Origin: CAVSJJ01 sp963728395
GTDB lineage: Bacteria; Actinomycetota; Actinomycetes; Actinomycetales; Dermatophilaceae
Direction of reading: 5' to 3'
Assembly: GCA_963728395.1 (NCBI GenBank)
Contig: CAVSJJ010000003.1
Location: 868,001 to 932,000, forward strand
DNA length: 64,000 bases
In this document: positions 33,967 to 42,101 of the stretch, in pieces
Numbering within the stretch: position 1 is the first letter of the stretch
Layout of the letters: each line of letters starts with the position of its first letter
Translations under genes and position numbers: made by a program
The notes under the pieces: generated by a model
The model's input: only the letters and a program-made list of their open reading frames with translations
Databases searched by the model: none
What the model was told of the DNA's origin: nothing

Positions 33967-35984
33967 TGGCCAACCGACTCGCCGACGCCACCTCGCCCTA
34001 CCTCCTCCAGCACGCCGACAACCCCGTCGACTGGCAGGAGTGGGGCGCCGAGGCATTCGACGAGGCGCGCCGCCGCGACGTGCCGGTCCTGCTCTCCGTC
34101 GGGTATGCCGCCTGCCACTGGTGCCATGTGATGGCGCACGAGTCGTTCGAGGACGACCACGTCGCCGCCCTCCTCAACGAGGGCTTCGTCAGCGTCAAGG
34201 TCGACCGCGAGGAGCGACCCGACATCGACGCGGTCTACATGGCGGCCACGACCGCCCTCACCGGCTCCGGTGGCTGGCCGATGACGTGCCTGCTCACGCC
34301 GGACGGCGACCCGTTCTTCGCCGGGACCTACCTGCCCCGCGAGCAGCTCCTCGGGCTGCTCCGCACCGTGACACGGGCGTGGCGGGACCAGCGTGCCGAG
34401 ATCGTCGGATCCGGCACGACCATCGCCTCGCGGCTACGGGAGGTGACCGTGCCGTCGGCTCCGCACCCGATCGACGTCGAGGTCCTCGACGGGGCCGTCG
34501 CCGCCCTGGGCCGGGTCCGGGACCGGGCGCGAGGCGGTTTCGGCGGGGCGCCGAAGTTCCCGCCGTCGATGGTGCTCGAGTTCCTCCTGCGCCACCGGGC
34601 TCGCACCGGGTCCCCCGAGGCGGCCGAGATGGTCCGCGAGACCGGCGAGGCCATGGCCCGCGGCGGCATGTACGACCAGCTCGGCGGCGGCTTCGCCCGG
34701 TATGCCGTCGACGCCGGCTGGGTCGTCCCCCACTTCGAGAAGATGCTCTACGACAACGCGCTCCTCATCCGGGTCTACGGCCATTGGTGGCGCGATGCCG
34801 GCGAGCCGATCGCGCGGCGGGTCGCCCTGGAGACCGCCGAGTTCGTCGTCCGGGAGCTGCGGACCGCGCAGGGCGGATTCGCCGCCTCCCTCGATGCGGA
34901 CACAATCCTCGAGGGCCGGGGGGTCGAAGGGCTGACCTACGTGTGGACGCCGGAGCAGCTGGTCGAGGTGCTCGGTGAGGAGGAGGGCGCCCTGGCCGCC
35001 GAGCTGTTCTCGGTGAGCTCCCACGGCACGTTCGAGCACGGGACCTCGACCCTCCAGCTGCGCGCCGACCCCGAGGACGAGCTGTGGTGGCGCCAGGTCC
35101 GCGGGCGGCTCTTCTCCGCCCGCGCGACCCGGCCGCAGCCGGCCCGGGACGACAAGGTCGTCACCTCGTGGAACGGGCTCGCCATCGCCGGGCTCGCCGA
35201 GGTGGGGGTCCTCCTCGACCGGCCCCACCTCGTCGAGGCGGCGCGGGTTGCCGCGGCATACGTCCTCGAGCACCACGTCGTCGACGGGCGCTTGCAGCGC
35301 GCCTCGCGGGATGGACGGACCGGTGCGGCCCACGGCGTCGCCGACGACTATGGGAACCTCGCCGAGGGACTGCTCGCCCTCCACCAGGCGACGGGCGAGG
35401 CGCGGTGGCTCACCGGGGCGCGCGAGCTGCTCGACGACGCGCTGGCCCGCTTCCGCGACGAGGACGGCACGTTCCACGACACGGCCGCCGACGCCGAGGG
35501 TCTCTTCCTCAGGCCGCGCAGCGAGTCCGACGGGGCCGAGCCGTCCGGCGTCTCCTCGCTCGCCGGTGCGCTCCTCACCTGTTCGGCGCTGACCGGGTCG
35601 GGCCCGCTGCGGGATGCCGCCGAGTCGGCGCTGGCCTCGGTCGGGCGGCTCGCCAGCCGGGACCCCCGCTTCGCCGGGTGGGCCCTCGCCGTCGGCGAGG
35701 CGGCCGTGGCCGGCCCGGTGCAGGTGGCCGTCGTCGGGACGGGGATCATCGCCGACGAACTGCTCGCGGTCGCCCGTCAGTCCGGCTCGCCCGGCCTCGT
35801 CCTCGTCGCGGGGATGCCGGATGCCGCCGACATCCCGCTGCTCGCCGACCGGCCGCTCGTCGACGACGGACCGGCGGCCTACGTCTGTCGCGGCTTCGTC
35901 TGTGAGCGCCCGGTGACGACGGCCGGCGCGCTGGGGGCCGCGCTCGCGGCACCGCCCGCGAGCGGGGGGGCTAGAGGCGGATGA
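33966..35984 (+). CDS. Thioredoxin-domain / DUF255 protein (YyaL, SPATA20-like)
   Basis: 672 residues. The DUF255 thioredoxin-like domain (about 1-165) starts NRLADATSPYLLQHADNPVDW and carries the CHWCHVM motif (Cys50, Cys53) plus KVDREERPDIDAVYM. The rest is an alpha/alpha six-barrel resembling N-acylglucosamine 2-epimerases (GGMYDQLGGGFARY, WVVPHFEKMLYDNA, DDKVVTSWNGLAIAGLA, DDYGNLAEGLLAL). Role unproven; redox-linked sugar handling has been suggested. The final residues overlap convergent apbE by 14 nt. Probably co-translated with the Nudix gene. Confidence 0.92.
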   Translation: MANRLADATSPYLLQHADNPVDWQEWGAEAFDEARRRDVPVLLSVGYAACHWCHVMAHESFEDDHVAALLNEGFVSVKVDREERPDIDAVYMAATTALTGSGGWPMTCLLTPDGDPFFAGTYLPREQLLGLLRTVTRAWRDQRAEIVGSGTTIASRLREVTVPSAPHPIDVEVLDGAVAALGRVRDRARGGFGGAPKFPPSMVLEFLLRHRARTGSPEAAEMVRETGEAMARGGMYDQLGGGFARYAVDAGWVVPHFEKMLYDNALLIRVYGHWWRDAGEPIARRVALETAEFVVRELRTAQGGFAASLDADTILEGRGVEGLTYVWTPEQLVEVLGEEEGALAAELFSVSSHGTFEHGTSTLQLRADPEDELWWRQVRGRLFSARATRPQPARDDKVVTSWNGLAIAGLAEVGVLLDRPHLVEAARVAAAYVLEHHVVDGRLQRASRDGRTGAAHGVADDYGNLAEGLLALHQATGEARWLTGARELLDDALARFRDEDGTFHDTAADAEGLFLRPRSESDGAEPSGVSSLAGALLTCSALTGSGPLRDAAESALASVGRLASRDPRFAGWALAVGEAAVAGPVQVAVVGTGIIADELLAVARQSGSPGLVLVAGMPDAADIPLLADRPLVDDGPAAYVCRGFVCERPVTTAGALGAALAAPPASGGARGG

Positions 35985-36747
35985 GCCGGTAGGCCGGGTC
36001 CCGCACGGCCAGGAGAGCGGCCGCCCGGGCGGGGTCGACCCACGCCGCCGTCGCCCAGACGTCGGCCCAGGTGAGGTCGGGCCCGACGACCGAGCACGAT
36101 CCGGCCCGGTCGATGCCCTCGCCGGTGCGCGGGTCGACGACGTGTGCGCCACGGGCCGCCGAGCCCGAGGTCGCCACGGCGCCCCGGGTGAGCTCGACGA
36201 CGTCGGCCACCCGGCCTCGGTCGCGCGGGTCCTCGATGCCGACGCGCCACACCGGCTCGACCCCGCGCAACCCCCGCCCGACACCCACGACGACGTCGCC
36301 GCCGGCGCCGATCGACCAGGCGATCTCGTCGACGGTTTCCAGGTGCGCGGCGGCCCCGGTGACCGCCCAGCCCTTGACCAGGCCGGTCGGGTCGAAGAAG
36401 GTCCGGCCGGCCGGCCGGGCGCGCCACGCTCGGAACAGCCCGTCGGTGCGCTCCTCCGCGCGCAGCGCGAGGTCCGCGACGTCGGCCACCCACGGATGGG
36501 CCTGTCCGGGGTCCAGCTCGCCGTGCTGGAGCCGGAGCAGGTCGCTGTCGCTGCGCCAGGCGGACAGCACCGCATCGACCTTGCGCAGATGGGCACCGAC
36601 CCGGGCGACCGCCGCGACGACGTCGCTCCGGTCCGGGTCGAGCGCCCGGACGTGGACCGAGATCGGCATCCCCATCACCGGCTCGACCCAGGCTCGCCGG
36701 CGCAGCGGCGGGCGGGTCGGTGCCGAGGAGGTGGTGCCCTGCGACAT
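35971..36747 (-). CDS. apbE: FAD:protein FMN transferase (ApbE)
   Basis: 258 residues. Attaches FMN from FAD to a Ser/Thr in exported target proteins. Recognisable segments: VMGMPISVHVRA at the N-terminus, AWRSDSDLLRL, FFDPTGLVKGWAVTGAA, AWSIGAGGDVVV, VATSGSAARGAHVVDPRTG and TWADVWATAAWV with the Mg/FAD-binding aspartate. No signal peptide or lipobox is present, so it probably acts inside, before export of the partner. Next to the FMN-binding-domain protein (4 nt gap) and ferric-reductase-like gene, forming a flavinylation module. Runs into the DUF255 gene. Confidence 0.92.
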   Translation of the reverse strand: MSQGTTSSAPTRPPLRRRAWVEPVMGMPISVHVRALDPDRSDVVAAVARVGAHLRKVDAVLSAWRSDSDLLRLQHGELDPGQAHPWVADVADLALRAEERTDGLFRAWRARPAGRTFFDPTGLVKGWAVTGAAAHLETVDEIAWSIGAGGDVVVGVGRGLRGVEPVWRVGIEDPRDRGRVADVVELTRGAVATSGSAARGAHVVDPRTGEGIDRAGSCSVVGPDLTWADVWATAAWVDPARAAALLAVRDPAYRLIRL

Positions 36748-36751
36748 CGGG

Positions 36752-37255
36752 TCAGAGGCCGGCGGAGTCGATGGCGGACTGGAGCGAGCCGGTGTACCCC
36801 TGCCAGGTCACCGTCGCACCGGAGATGACGTCGATGTTCGCGCTCTGCTTGGCGACGGCGTCCTGGTTGTAGATCGGAACGACATAGGAGTTGATCTGTT
36901 GGTCCCGGCCGTTGTTCCACGGCACCTGGAGCACCTGGGAGGCGACGATCCTGCCCTTCGAGACGGTGATCCGGACCTGGACCGGGCCCCAGCGGGTCTG
37001 GACGACGTCGCCGGTGTAGGACCGGCCCTGCGCCGACGAGCCGGAGGACCCCGAGGCCGAGGAGCTCGTCCCGGAGCCGGAGGTCCCCGAGCCACCCGCC
37101 GAGGCGGCTCCCGAGGGCGCATTCTGGTCGCTGCCGCCTTGGAGCGGCCCGACGATGCTCGAGGAGGCCGCGACGCTGCTCGTCGAGGTGTGGTAGCTGA
37201 AGAGCAGCACGAGGGCCGAGAGGGTGCTGAGCAGCCAGATGGTGATGCGGCGCAC
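36752..37255 (-). CDS. FMN-binding-domain protein, covalent flavin carrier
   Basis: 167 residues. One N-terminal membrane anchor (ITIWLLSTLSALVLLFSY), then a flexible Ser/Gly/Ala linker (about 28-78), then the FMN-bind domain (TGDVVQTRWGPVQVRITVSKG ... NSYVVPIYNQDAVAKQSA). The flavinylation motif SGAT is at 145-148 (IDVISGATVTWQGYTGSL), so Thr148 is the expected FMN acceptor. The adjacent ApbE supplies the FMN. The protein faces outside and would take electrons from the ferric-reductase-like partner. Confidence 0.92.
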   Translation of the reverse strand: MRRITIWLLSTLSALVLLFSYHTSTSSVAASSSIVGPLQGGSDQNAPSGAASAGGSGTSGSGTSSSASGSSGSSAQGRSYTGDVVQTRWGPVQVRITVSKGRIVASQVLQVPWNNGRDQQINSYVVPIYNQDAVAKQSANIDVISGATVTWQGYTGSLQSAIDSAGL

Positions 37256-37270
37256 GGTCGTCTCCGGGGG

Positions 37271-38695
37271 TCAGTAGCTGAAGCGTTCGAGGTGGATGTG
37301 CTGGGCCGGGACGCCGGCGTCCCGGGCGGCGGTCTCGGCGGCGTCCATCCAGCCGATCGACCCGCAGATGAACACGTCGTGGTCAGCGACGTCGCCGACC
37401 AGCTCGCGCAGGGCGCCGGCGTCGGTGAGGTGCCCGGCCTGGGCCGGCAGCCACGAGTCCCGGTCGGGCACCCGAGGTCCCTCCACGAGGACGTACCGGG
37501 CGCCCCGGGCGGCCGCGCTGCGGCTGAGCTCCCGGGTGAAGACGGCCTCGTCGCGGCTGCGGACGCGATGGATGACCGTCACCTCGCCCGGCGCCTGCTC
37601 CAGCTCCTCGAGCAGGGCCTTGAGGGGGGTGATCCCGATGCCGGAGCCCAAGAGCAGGACCTTGCGCCGGGTGCGGACACCGGCGTGCAGCCGGCCGTAG
37701 GGCCCTTCGACGAGGACGCGGGTCCCGGCCCTCATCCCGCCGAGGCGCCGGGTCCCGTCGCCGACCTCGGCCACGGTGAAGGTGAGGCTACGGCCGTCGG
37801 GCGCGGCGGAGAGGGAGTAGGGGTGGGCGCGGGACCAGCCGGGACCGTCGAGGAAGCGCCACTGGAAGAACTGGCCGGCCCGGACCGGGAGGCGAGCCAG
37901 GCCCGGCCCCGTCACCGTCACGGTCGTGATGCCCCTGCGCTCGGCGCGGACCCGGGTCACCCGCAGCCCGAGCCGGGCGGCCCGCCACAGCGGCAGGCCG
38001 ACCCGGTAGACGAGGACCGCGCCGACACACAACCCGTAGAGGCTCCACCAGAACACCGTCGAGGCCGTCGAGAGGAGGAACTCCTGCCCGGTCCACAGCT
38101 GGTGCGGCAGGGCCAGCCCGGCGCCGAGGTAGGCGTAGAGGTGGAGCAGGTGCCACGACTCGTAGCGGAGCCGGCGCCGAGCCGCCTTGATCGAGGTGAG
38201 AGCCACCACGATGACGGCCAGCGTCCCGGCGAGGGCGATGAGCATCCCCGGATAGGTGACGACGAGGTCGACGAAGGTGCCGACGACCCCCTGGGGGGAG
38301 GCGGCGGCATACCCGAGGGTCACGAGCACGACGTGCGCGAGGACGAGGGTGAACGAGGCGAAGCCGACGATCCGGTGCAGCCGGGCCAGGTCATCCTGGC
38401 CCCACGCCTGCTCGAACCACGGCACCCGCGCCATGAGGAACACCTGGGCGAGGAGCAGCGCCGACCCGATGAGGCCGGTGACCCGGCCGAGCGAGGTGAG
38501 GCCGCTCGCCATCCCGCCCAGGTCCGCGATCCCGCCGTTGGACACCCACCGGGCGGCGACGAAGAGGAGCACCGACCAGAACGCCGCACCGGACGCGTCG
38601 CGCCACCACTGCGGGACCGGCCGCGGGCGGGGCGGCGCGCCCGGTCGGACCCGGTCGAGGAGGGCCTCCTCCTGCCGGGCCGTGGTCGGCGTCAT
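37271..38695 (-). CDS. Ferric-reductase-like membrane flavohaemoprotein
   Basis: 474 residues from ATG 38695, with GGGAGGGTGA upstream. The first half has about six helices with the FRE-type haem histidines: LARLHRIVGFASFTLVLAHVV and YESWHLLHLYAYLGAGLALPHQ. The second half is a ferredoxin-reductase module: FAD site HPYSLSAAP, VEGPYG, NAD(P) site LLLGSGIGITPLKALL, and the C-terminal CGSIGWMDA and IHLERFSY. It should carry electrons from cytosolic NAD(P)H across the membrane to the neighbouring FMN protein. Operon order is reductase, FMN carrier, apbE with gaps of 15 and 4 nt. Confidence 0.92.
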   Translation of the reverse strand: MTPTTARQEEALLDRVRPGAPPRPRPVPQWWRDASGAAFWSVLLFVAARWVSNGGIADLGGMASGLTSLGRVTGLIGSALLLAQVFLMARVPWFEQAWGQDDLARLHRIVGFASFTLVLAHVVLVTLGYAAASPQGVVGTFVDLVVTYPGMLIALAGTLAVIVVALTSIKAARRRLRYESWHLLHLYAYLGAGLALPHQLWTGQEFLLSTASTVFWWSLYGLCVGAVLVYRVGLPLWRAARLGLRVTRVRAERRGITTVTVTGPGLARLPVRAGQFFQWRFLDGPGWSRAHPYSLSAAPDGRSLTFTVAEVGDGTRRLGGMRAGTRVLVEGPYGRLHAGVRTRRKVLLLGSGIGITPLKALLEELEQAPGEVTVIHRVRSRDEAVFTRELSRSAAARGARYVLVEGPRVPDRDSWLPAQAGHLTDAGALRELVGDVADHDVFICGSIGWMDAAETAARDAGVPAQHIHLERFSY

Positions 38696-38762
38696 GGCGC
38701 TCACCCTCCCCGTGGTCCCTATGGATTCCCTGTATGGCGGGTACGCACCGTCCGTGAGTCGG

Positions 38763-38776
38763 TGGAAACGGTTGCA
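38763..38776. promoter_or_regulatory. LacI/GalR-type operator (cre-like) upstream of amylosucrase
   Basis: TGGAAACGGTTGCA fits the LacI-family consensus TGnnAnCGnWnnCA at every fixed position and is 10/14 self-complementary. It lies 13 nt before the amylosucrase ATG in the 94-nt divergent gap with the reductase gene. A sugar-responsive repressor encoded elsewhere is the likely binder. Confidence 0.55.
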
Positions 38777-38789
38777 CTCGTCCGCCAGA

Positions 38790-40715
38790 ATGTCCGTCGT
38801 GACTCTGCCAGCGGGTCCGGACACCGCGGTCCGGACGCACCTCGTCGGTCTCTCCCCCGACCGCCGGGACATGTTCCGTGCCCGGCTCTGCCGGTGGTGG
38901 CCCGACCTGCGGGCCGGCCTCGCCATGCTCTACGGCGAGGAGCGCGCCGACGACCTCGGGACCCTGCTCGTCGCGCTGGGCGCCCGCGCCTACCGCGACC
39001 GCCCGGACGCCCTCCACGCCCGCGACCTGGAGCGGATCCTGCGGCCCGACTGGCTCCAGGACCCGGCGATGGTCGGCTACGCCGCCTACACCGAGCGCTT
39101 CGCCGGAGACCTGCGGGGCGTGGCGACACACATCCCCTACCTCGACGAGCTCGGGGTGCGCTACCTCCACCTCATGCCGCTGCTCAAGCCGCGGGAGGGG
39201 GACAACGACGGCGGGTATGCCGTGGCCGACTACCGGCAGGTGCGCCCGGACCTCGGGACGACCGGAGACCTCGCCGACCTCGCGAGCGCCCTCCACGAGG
39301 CCGGGATGAGCCTCGTTCTCGACCTCGTCCTGAACCATGTCGCGCGGGAGCACGAGTGGGCACGGCGCGCGCGGGCCGGCGAGGCGGCATACCGGGGCTA
39401 CTTCCACGTCTTCCCGGACCGGACCATCCCCGATCGCTACGAGGAGACGCTGCCGGAGGTCTTCCCGGACTTCGCGCCGGGGAACTTCACGTGGGACGAC
39501 GAGCTCTCCGGGTGGGTGTGGACGACCTTCAACGAGTGGCAGTGGGACGTCAACTGGGGCAATCCGGAGGTCCTGCGCGAGTACGCCTCGATCATCCTCG
39601 ACCTGGCGAACCTCGGCGTCGACGTCTTCCGGCTCGACGCGATCGCCTTCATGTGGAAGCGGCTCGGCACCGACTGCCAGGGCCAGCCGGAGGTCCATGC
39701 GATCACCCAGGTGCTTCGGGCGGTGACCCGCATCGCCTGCCCGGCCGTGGCGTTCAAGGCCGAGGCGATCGTCGCGCCGACGAAGCTGCTGGCCTACCTC
39801 GGGGCGGGGCCCTTCACCGGCCGGGTGAGCGACCTGGCGTACCACAACAGCCTCATGGTGCAGATCTGGTCGATGCTCGCCGCCCGGGACGTCCGGCTGG
39901 CCGCCCATGCCCTCGACCGGCTGCCGGCGAAGCCGCCGTCCGCGACCTGGGTGACCTACCTGCGCTGCCACGACGACATCGGCTGGGCGATCGACGACGA
40001 CGACGCCCGCGCCGCCGGGGTGAGCGGCCCGGGCCATCGCAGCTTCCTCGCCCGCTGGTATGCCGGTCAGTTCCCGGGCTCACCGGCCCGCGGGCTCGTC
40101 TTCCAGTACAACCCGACGACCGACGACCGGCGCACGAGCGGCACGGCGGCCAGCCTCGTCGGGCTGGAGTCGGCCGCCACCGTTGACGAGGTCGCCGCCG
40201 GGGTGGCGGCGCTCCGGCTCGCGCACGCCCTCGTCCTCGGCTGGGGGGGCATCCCCGTGCTGTGGAGTGGCGACGAGCTGGGCCAGCTCAACGACCCCGA
40301 CTGGGCGAGCGAGCCCGGCCACGAGGACGACAACCGCTGGGCACACCGCCCGCGGCTGGACTGGGTCCGGGCCGAGTCACGCCAGGACCGGGCCGGCATC
40401 GCCGGGCGGGTCTTCGGCGACCTCGTCGAGCTCGTCCGGGCCCGGTCCGGGCTGCCGCACCTGCATGCCTCGGTCGAGACCCGGGTCGGCCCGGTGGACG
40501 ACCCGGGGGTTCTCGTGACGGTCCGCGAGCACCCGGTGGGGCGGATGGTCGGGGTCTACAACGTCACGCCCGCCTGGCGGCCGTGGCCGGGAGGGCGGGT
40601 CCACGAGCTCGGGATGGCGCAGGCCCGCGACGCCGTCACCGGCGACGCGCTGCCCTGGGGTGACGACGGCAACGTCTGGCTTGCGCCGTATGCCGCCCTC
40701 TGGCTGACGAGCTGA
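38790..40715 (+). CDS. Amylosucrase-like GH13 alpha-glucan enzyme
   Basis: 641 residues, the usual amylosucrase length. The N-terminal helical domain is followed by the GH13 barrel: YLHLMPLLKPREGDNDGGYAV-type start, LVLDLVLNHVAREHEWA, the nucleophile Asp in VFRLDAIAFMW, the acid/base Glu in VAFKAEAIV, and CHDDIGW for the transition-state Asp. VFPDFAPGNFTW and QWDVNWGNPEVL are typical of GH13_4. It would split sucrose and build alpha-1,4-glucan, or act on related glucosides. ATG at 38790 gives MSVVTLPAGP; no signal peptide, so cytoplasmic. A LacI-type operator precedes it, and repeat R2 follows. Confidence 0.88.
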   Translation: MSVVTLPAGPDTAVRTHLVGLSPDRRDMFRARLCRWWPDLRAGLAMLYGEERADDLGTLLVALGARAYRDRPDALHARDLERILRPDWLQDPAMVGYAAYTERFAGDLRGVATHIPYLDELGVRYLHLMPLLKPREGDNDGGYAVADYRQVRPDLGTTGDLADLASALHEAGMSLVLDLVLNHVAREHEWARRARAGEAAYRGYFHVFPDRTIPDRYEETLPEVFPDFAPGNFTWDDELSGWVWTTFNEWQWDVNWGNPEVLREYASIILDLANLGVDVFRLDAIAFMWKRLGTDCQGQPEVHAITQVLRAVTRIACPAVAFKAEAIVAPTKLLAYLGAGPFTGRVSDLAYHNSLMVQIWSMLAARDVRLAAHALDRLPAKPPSATWVTYLRCHDDIGWAIDDDDARAAGVSGPGHRSFLARWYAGQFPGSPARGLVFQYNPTTDDRRTSGTAASLVGLESAATVDEVAAGVAALRLAHALVLGWGGIPVLWSGDELGQLNDPDWASEPGHEDDNRWAHRPRLDWVRAESRQDRAGIAGRVFGDLVELVRARSGLPHLHASVETRVGPVDDPGVLVTVREHPVGRMVGVYNVTPAWRPWPGGRVHELGMAQARDAVTGDALPWGDDGNVWLAPYAALWLTS

Positions 40716-40760
40716 CCCAGCCGCCACCCACCCCGACCCCCCGCCCCGACCCCCCGCCCC

Positions 40761-40843
40761 GACTTTCCCGCCTGAGGCGGGGAAGTGGCACCTCACCCGG
40801 GAACCTTCCCGGGGTGGAGTGCCAGGTTCCGGGGTGGAGTGCC
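40761..40843. repeat. Structured intergenic repeat R2, copy 2
   Basis: Same order as copy 1: hairpin ACTTTCCCGCC-TGA-GGCGGGGAAGT, then arm GGCACCTCACCC (40787-40798), GGGAA-CC-TTCCC, and two identical GGGGTGGAGTGCC arms (40811-40823 and 40831-40843). Relative to copy 1 both right arms changed GAAG to GGAG together. It lies after the amylosucrase stop, before a convergent small gene. Confidence 0.85.
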
Positions 40844-40900
40844 GGCGACGAAGGGCGATGACGGCTGGCGCAGCCGGACGGACGGCGAGGCCACGACGAC

Positions 40901-41119
40901 TCAGTCGAGCGCCTCGACCTCGGCCCTGATCTGCTCCATCGAATCGCCGGGCACGAGCGCACCGGCCATGCCCATCGCCTGGGCGGCCGTCATGCCCTTG
41001 GCCATGCCGACCATCGGGTTCGAGGCCAGCCCGGGCGCGTGCTTCTCGAAGATGGCCACGACCTCGGGGTCATCGAGGAGCTGGCCGAGGGTGGTCGTGT
41101 TGACGTCATAGCGAGCCAT
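40901..41119 (-). CDS. Small helical protein of unknown function
   Basis: 72 residues from ATG 41119 (MARYDVNTTTLGQLLDDPEV). The pattern TLGQLLDDPEVVAIFEKHAPGLASNPMVGMAKGMTAAQAMGMA-type helices resembles short domains found free or at the C-terminus of some actinobacterial glycoside hydrolases and esterases; no catalytic residues are seen. The rest of the open frame upstream encodes repeat R3 and is not part of the gene. It is convergent with amylosucrase. Confidence 0.6.
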   Translation of the reverse strand: MARYDVNTTTLGQLLDDPEVVAIFEKHAPGLASNPMVGMAKGMTAAQAMGMAGALVPGDSMEQIRAEVEALD

Positions 41120-41182
41120 GCGCCCATCATTACCCACGAGTAACGCCGCGGCAACAGGCCGGCCACCACGCCCCCACTCCGC

Positions 41183-41294
41183 TGTGTCCGAGGAAAGGGT
41201 CGCCCTGGCGACCAGAAACCCGGACACAAGGCGCTCCACGCGCGCAGGGTCCGAGGAAAGGGTCGCCCTGGCGACCAGAAACCCGGACACAAGG
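41183..41294. repeat. Structured repeat R3, locus 2 (tandem pair)
   Basis: A 46-nt unit occurs twice, identical by eye, at 41186-41231 and 41249-41294 (period 63). Each contains GGTCGCC-CT-GGCGACC within GTCCG...CGGAC and an asymmetric AGGAAAG/AGAAACC internal loop. In unit 1 the outer stem extends to TGTGTCCG/CGGACACA. The core is shared with the hairpin at 32379. It lies between two minus-strand genes, downstream of the TSUP transporter gene. Confidence 0.85.
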
Positions 41295-41321
41295 GGGCTG
41301 GCGGCCACGACGAACACCCGG

Positions 41322-42101
41322 TCACCAGATGCCGAGCAGCCCCCCGCCGATCCGGACGACGAACGCCCCGATGACGAGGACGAACACCCCCCGGACGAAC
41401 CGGCTCCCCTTGGCCACGGCGATCCGGGCGCCGGTGTACCCGCCGGCGAGGTTCGCCACCGCCATGGCGAGTCCGACGCCCCACATGACGTGCCCTCCGG
41501 GCGCGAACACGGTCAGCGCCCCGAGGTTGGTCGCGGCATTCGCGATCTTCGCCTTCGCGCTCGCCTCGAGGAACGCGTACCCGAGCAGGCCGACGAGGGC
41601 GAACACGAGGAAGGACCCGGTCCCCGGCCCGAGGGCCCCGTCGTAGACGCCGATGACGACGCCGATGGCCATGGCAACCGACGTATGCCGCGCCCCCGCC
41701 CAGCGCAGCCGGGTCACCTCGCCGAGCGAGGGCCGCAGGAGGGTGTACGCGCCGACCGCGACGAGCAGCCCGAGGATGATCGGGTCGAACGCCGACTTGG
41801 GGATGTGCAGCCCGATGAACGCACCGCCGATCGCCCCGGCGTACGCGAGGCCGGCCATCGGCAGCGCGGTGCGCAGGTCCGGGCGCACCCGCCGCCCGTA
41901 GGTGATCGCGCTCGTCACCGTCCCCCAGACCGAGCTCAGCTTGTTCGTCGCGAGGATCTGCGCCGGCGCGGCGGCCGGGAACGCCAGGAGAAGCGCCGGG
42001 AGCTGGACCAGGCCGCCTCCGCCGACGACGGCGTCCACCCAGCCCGCGACGAACGCGGCGAGCGCGAGCAGGAGGACCGTCGAGACGGTCGGGTCGCTCA
42101 C
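41322..42101 (-). CDS. TSUP family (TauE/SafE) transporter
   Basis: 259 residues from a GTG at 42101 that shares GTGA with the HAD gene stop. About eight helices; the family's duplicated motif is seen in FVAGWVDAVVGGGGLVQLPALL and GVYDGALGPGTGSFLVFALVG. NKLSSVWGTVTSAITYGRR and AKAKIANAATNLGAL are also conserved. TSUP proteins move sulfite, sulfonates or small organic anions; no sulfur gene is adjacent, so the cargo is open. Third gene of a proS-HAD-TSUP overlap chain, an unusual pairing. Confidence 0.9.
   Translation of the reverse strand: MSDPTVSTVLLLALAAFVAGWVDAVVGGGGLVQLPALLLAFPAAAPAQILATNKLSSVWGTVTSAITYGRRVRPDLRTALPMAGLAYAGAIGGAFIGLHIPKSAFDPIILGLLVAVGAYTLLRPSLGEVTRLRWAGARHTSVAMAIGVVIGVYDGALGPGTGSFLVFALVGLLGYAFLEASAKAKIANAATNLGALTVFAPGGHVMWGVGLAMAVANLAGGYTGARIAVAKGSRFVRGVFVLVIGAFVVRIGGGLLGIW

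Noticed and set aside
36071..40186. Plus-strand 1371-codon open frame
   Set aside because: It crosses apbE, the FMN protein, the reductase gene and the amylosucrase gene in wrong frames. Its translation is Arg/Gly/Pro-rich and without domains, as expected for the shadow of GC-rich genes.
41186..41294. Possible CRISPR array
   Set aside because: Only two 46-nt units, separated by 17 nt, strongly self-complementary, and with no cas gene. It fits repeat family R3.
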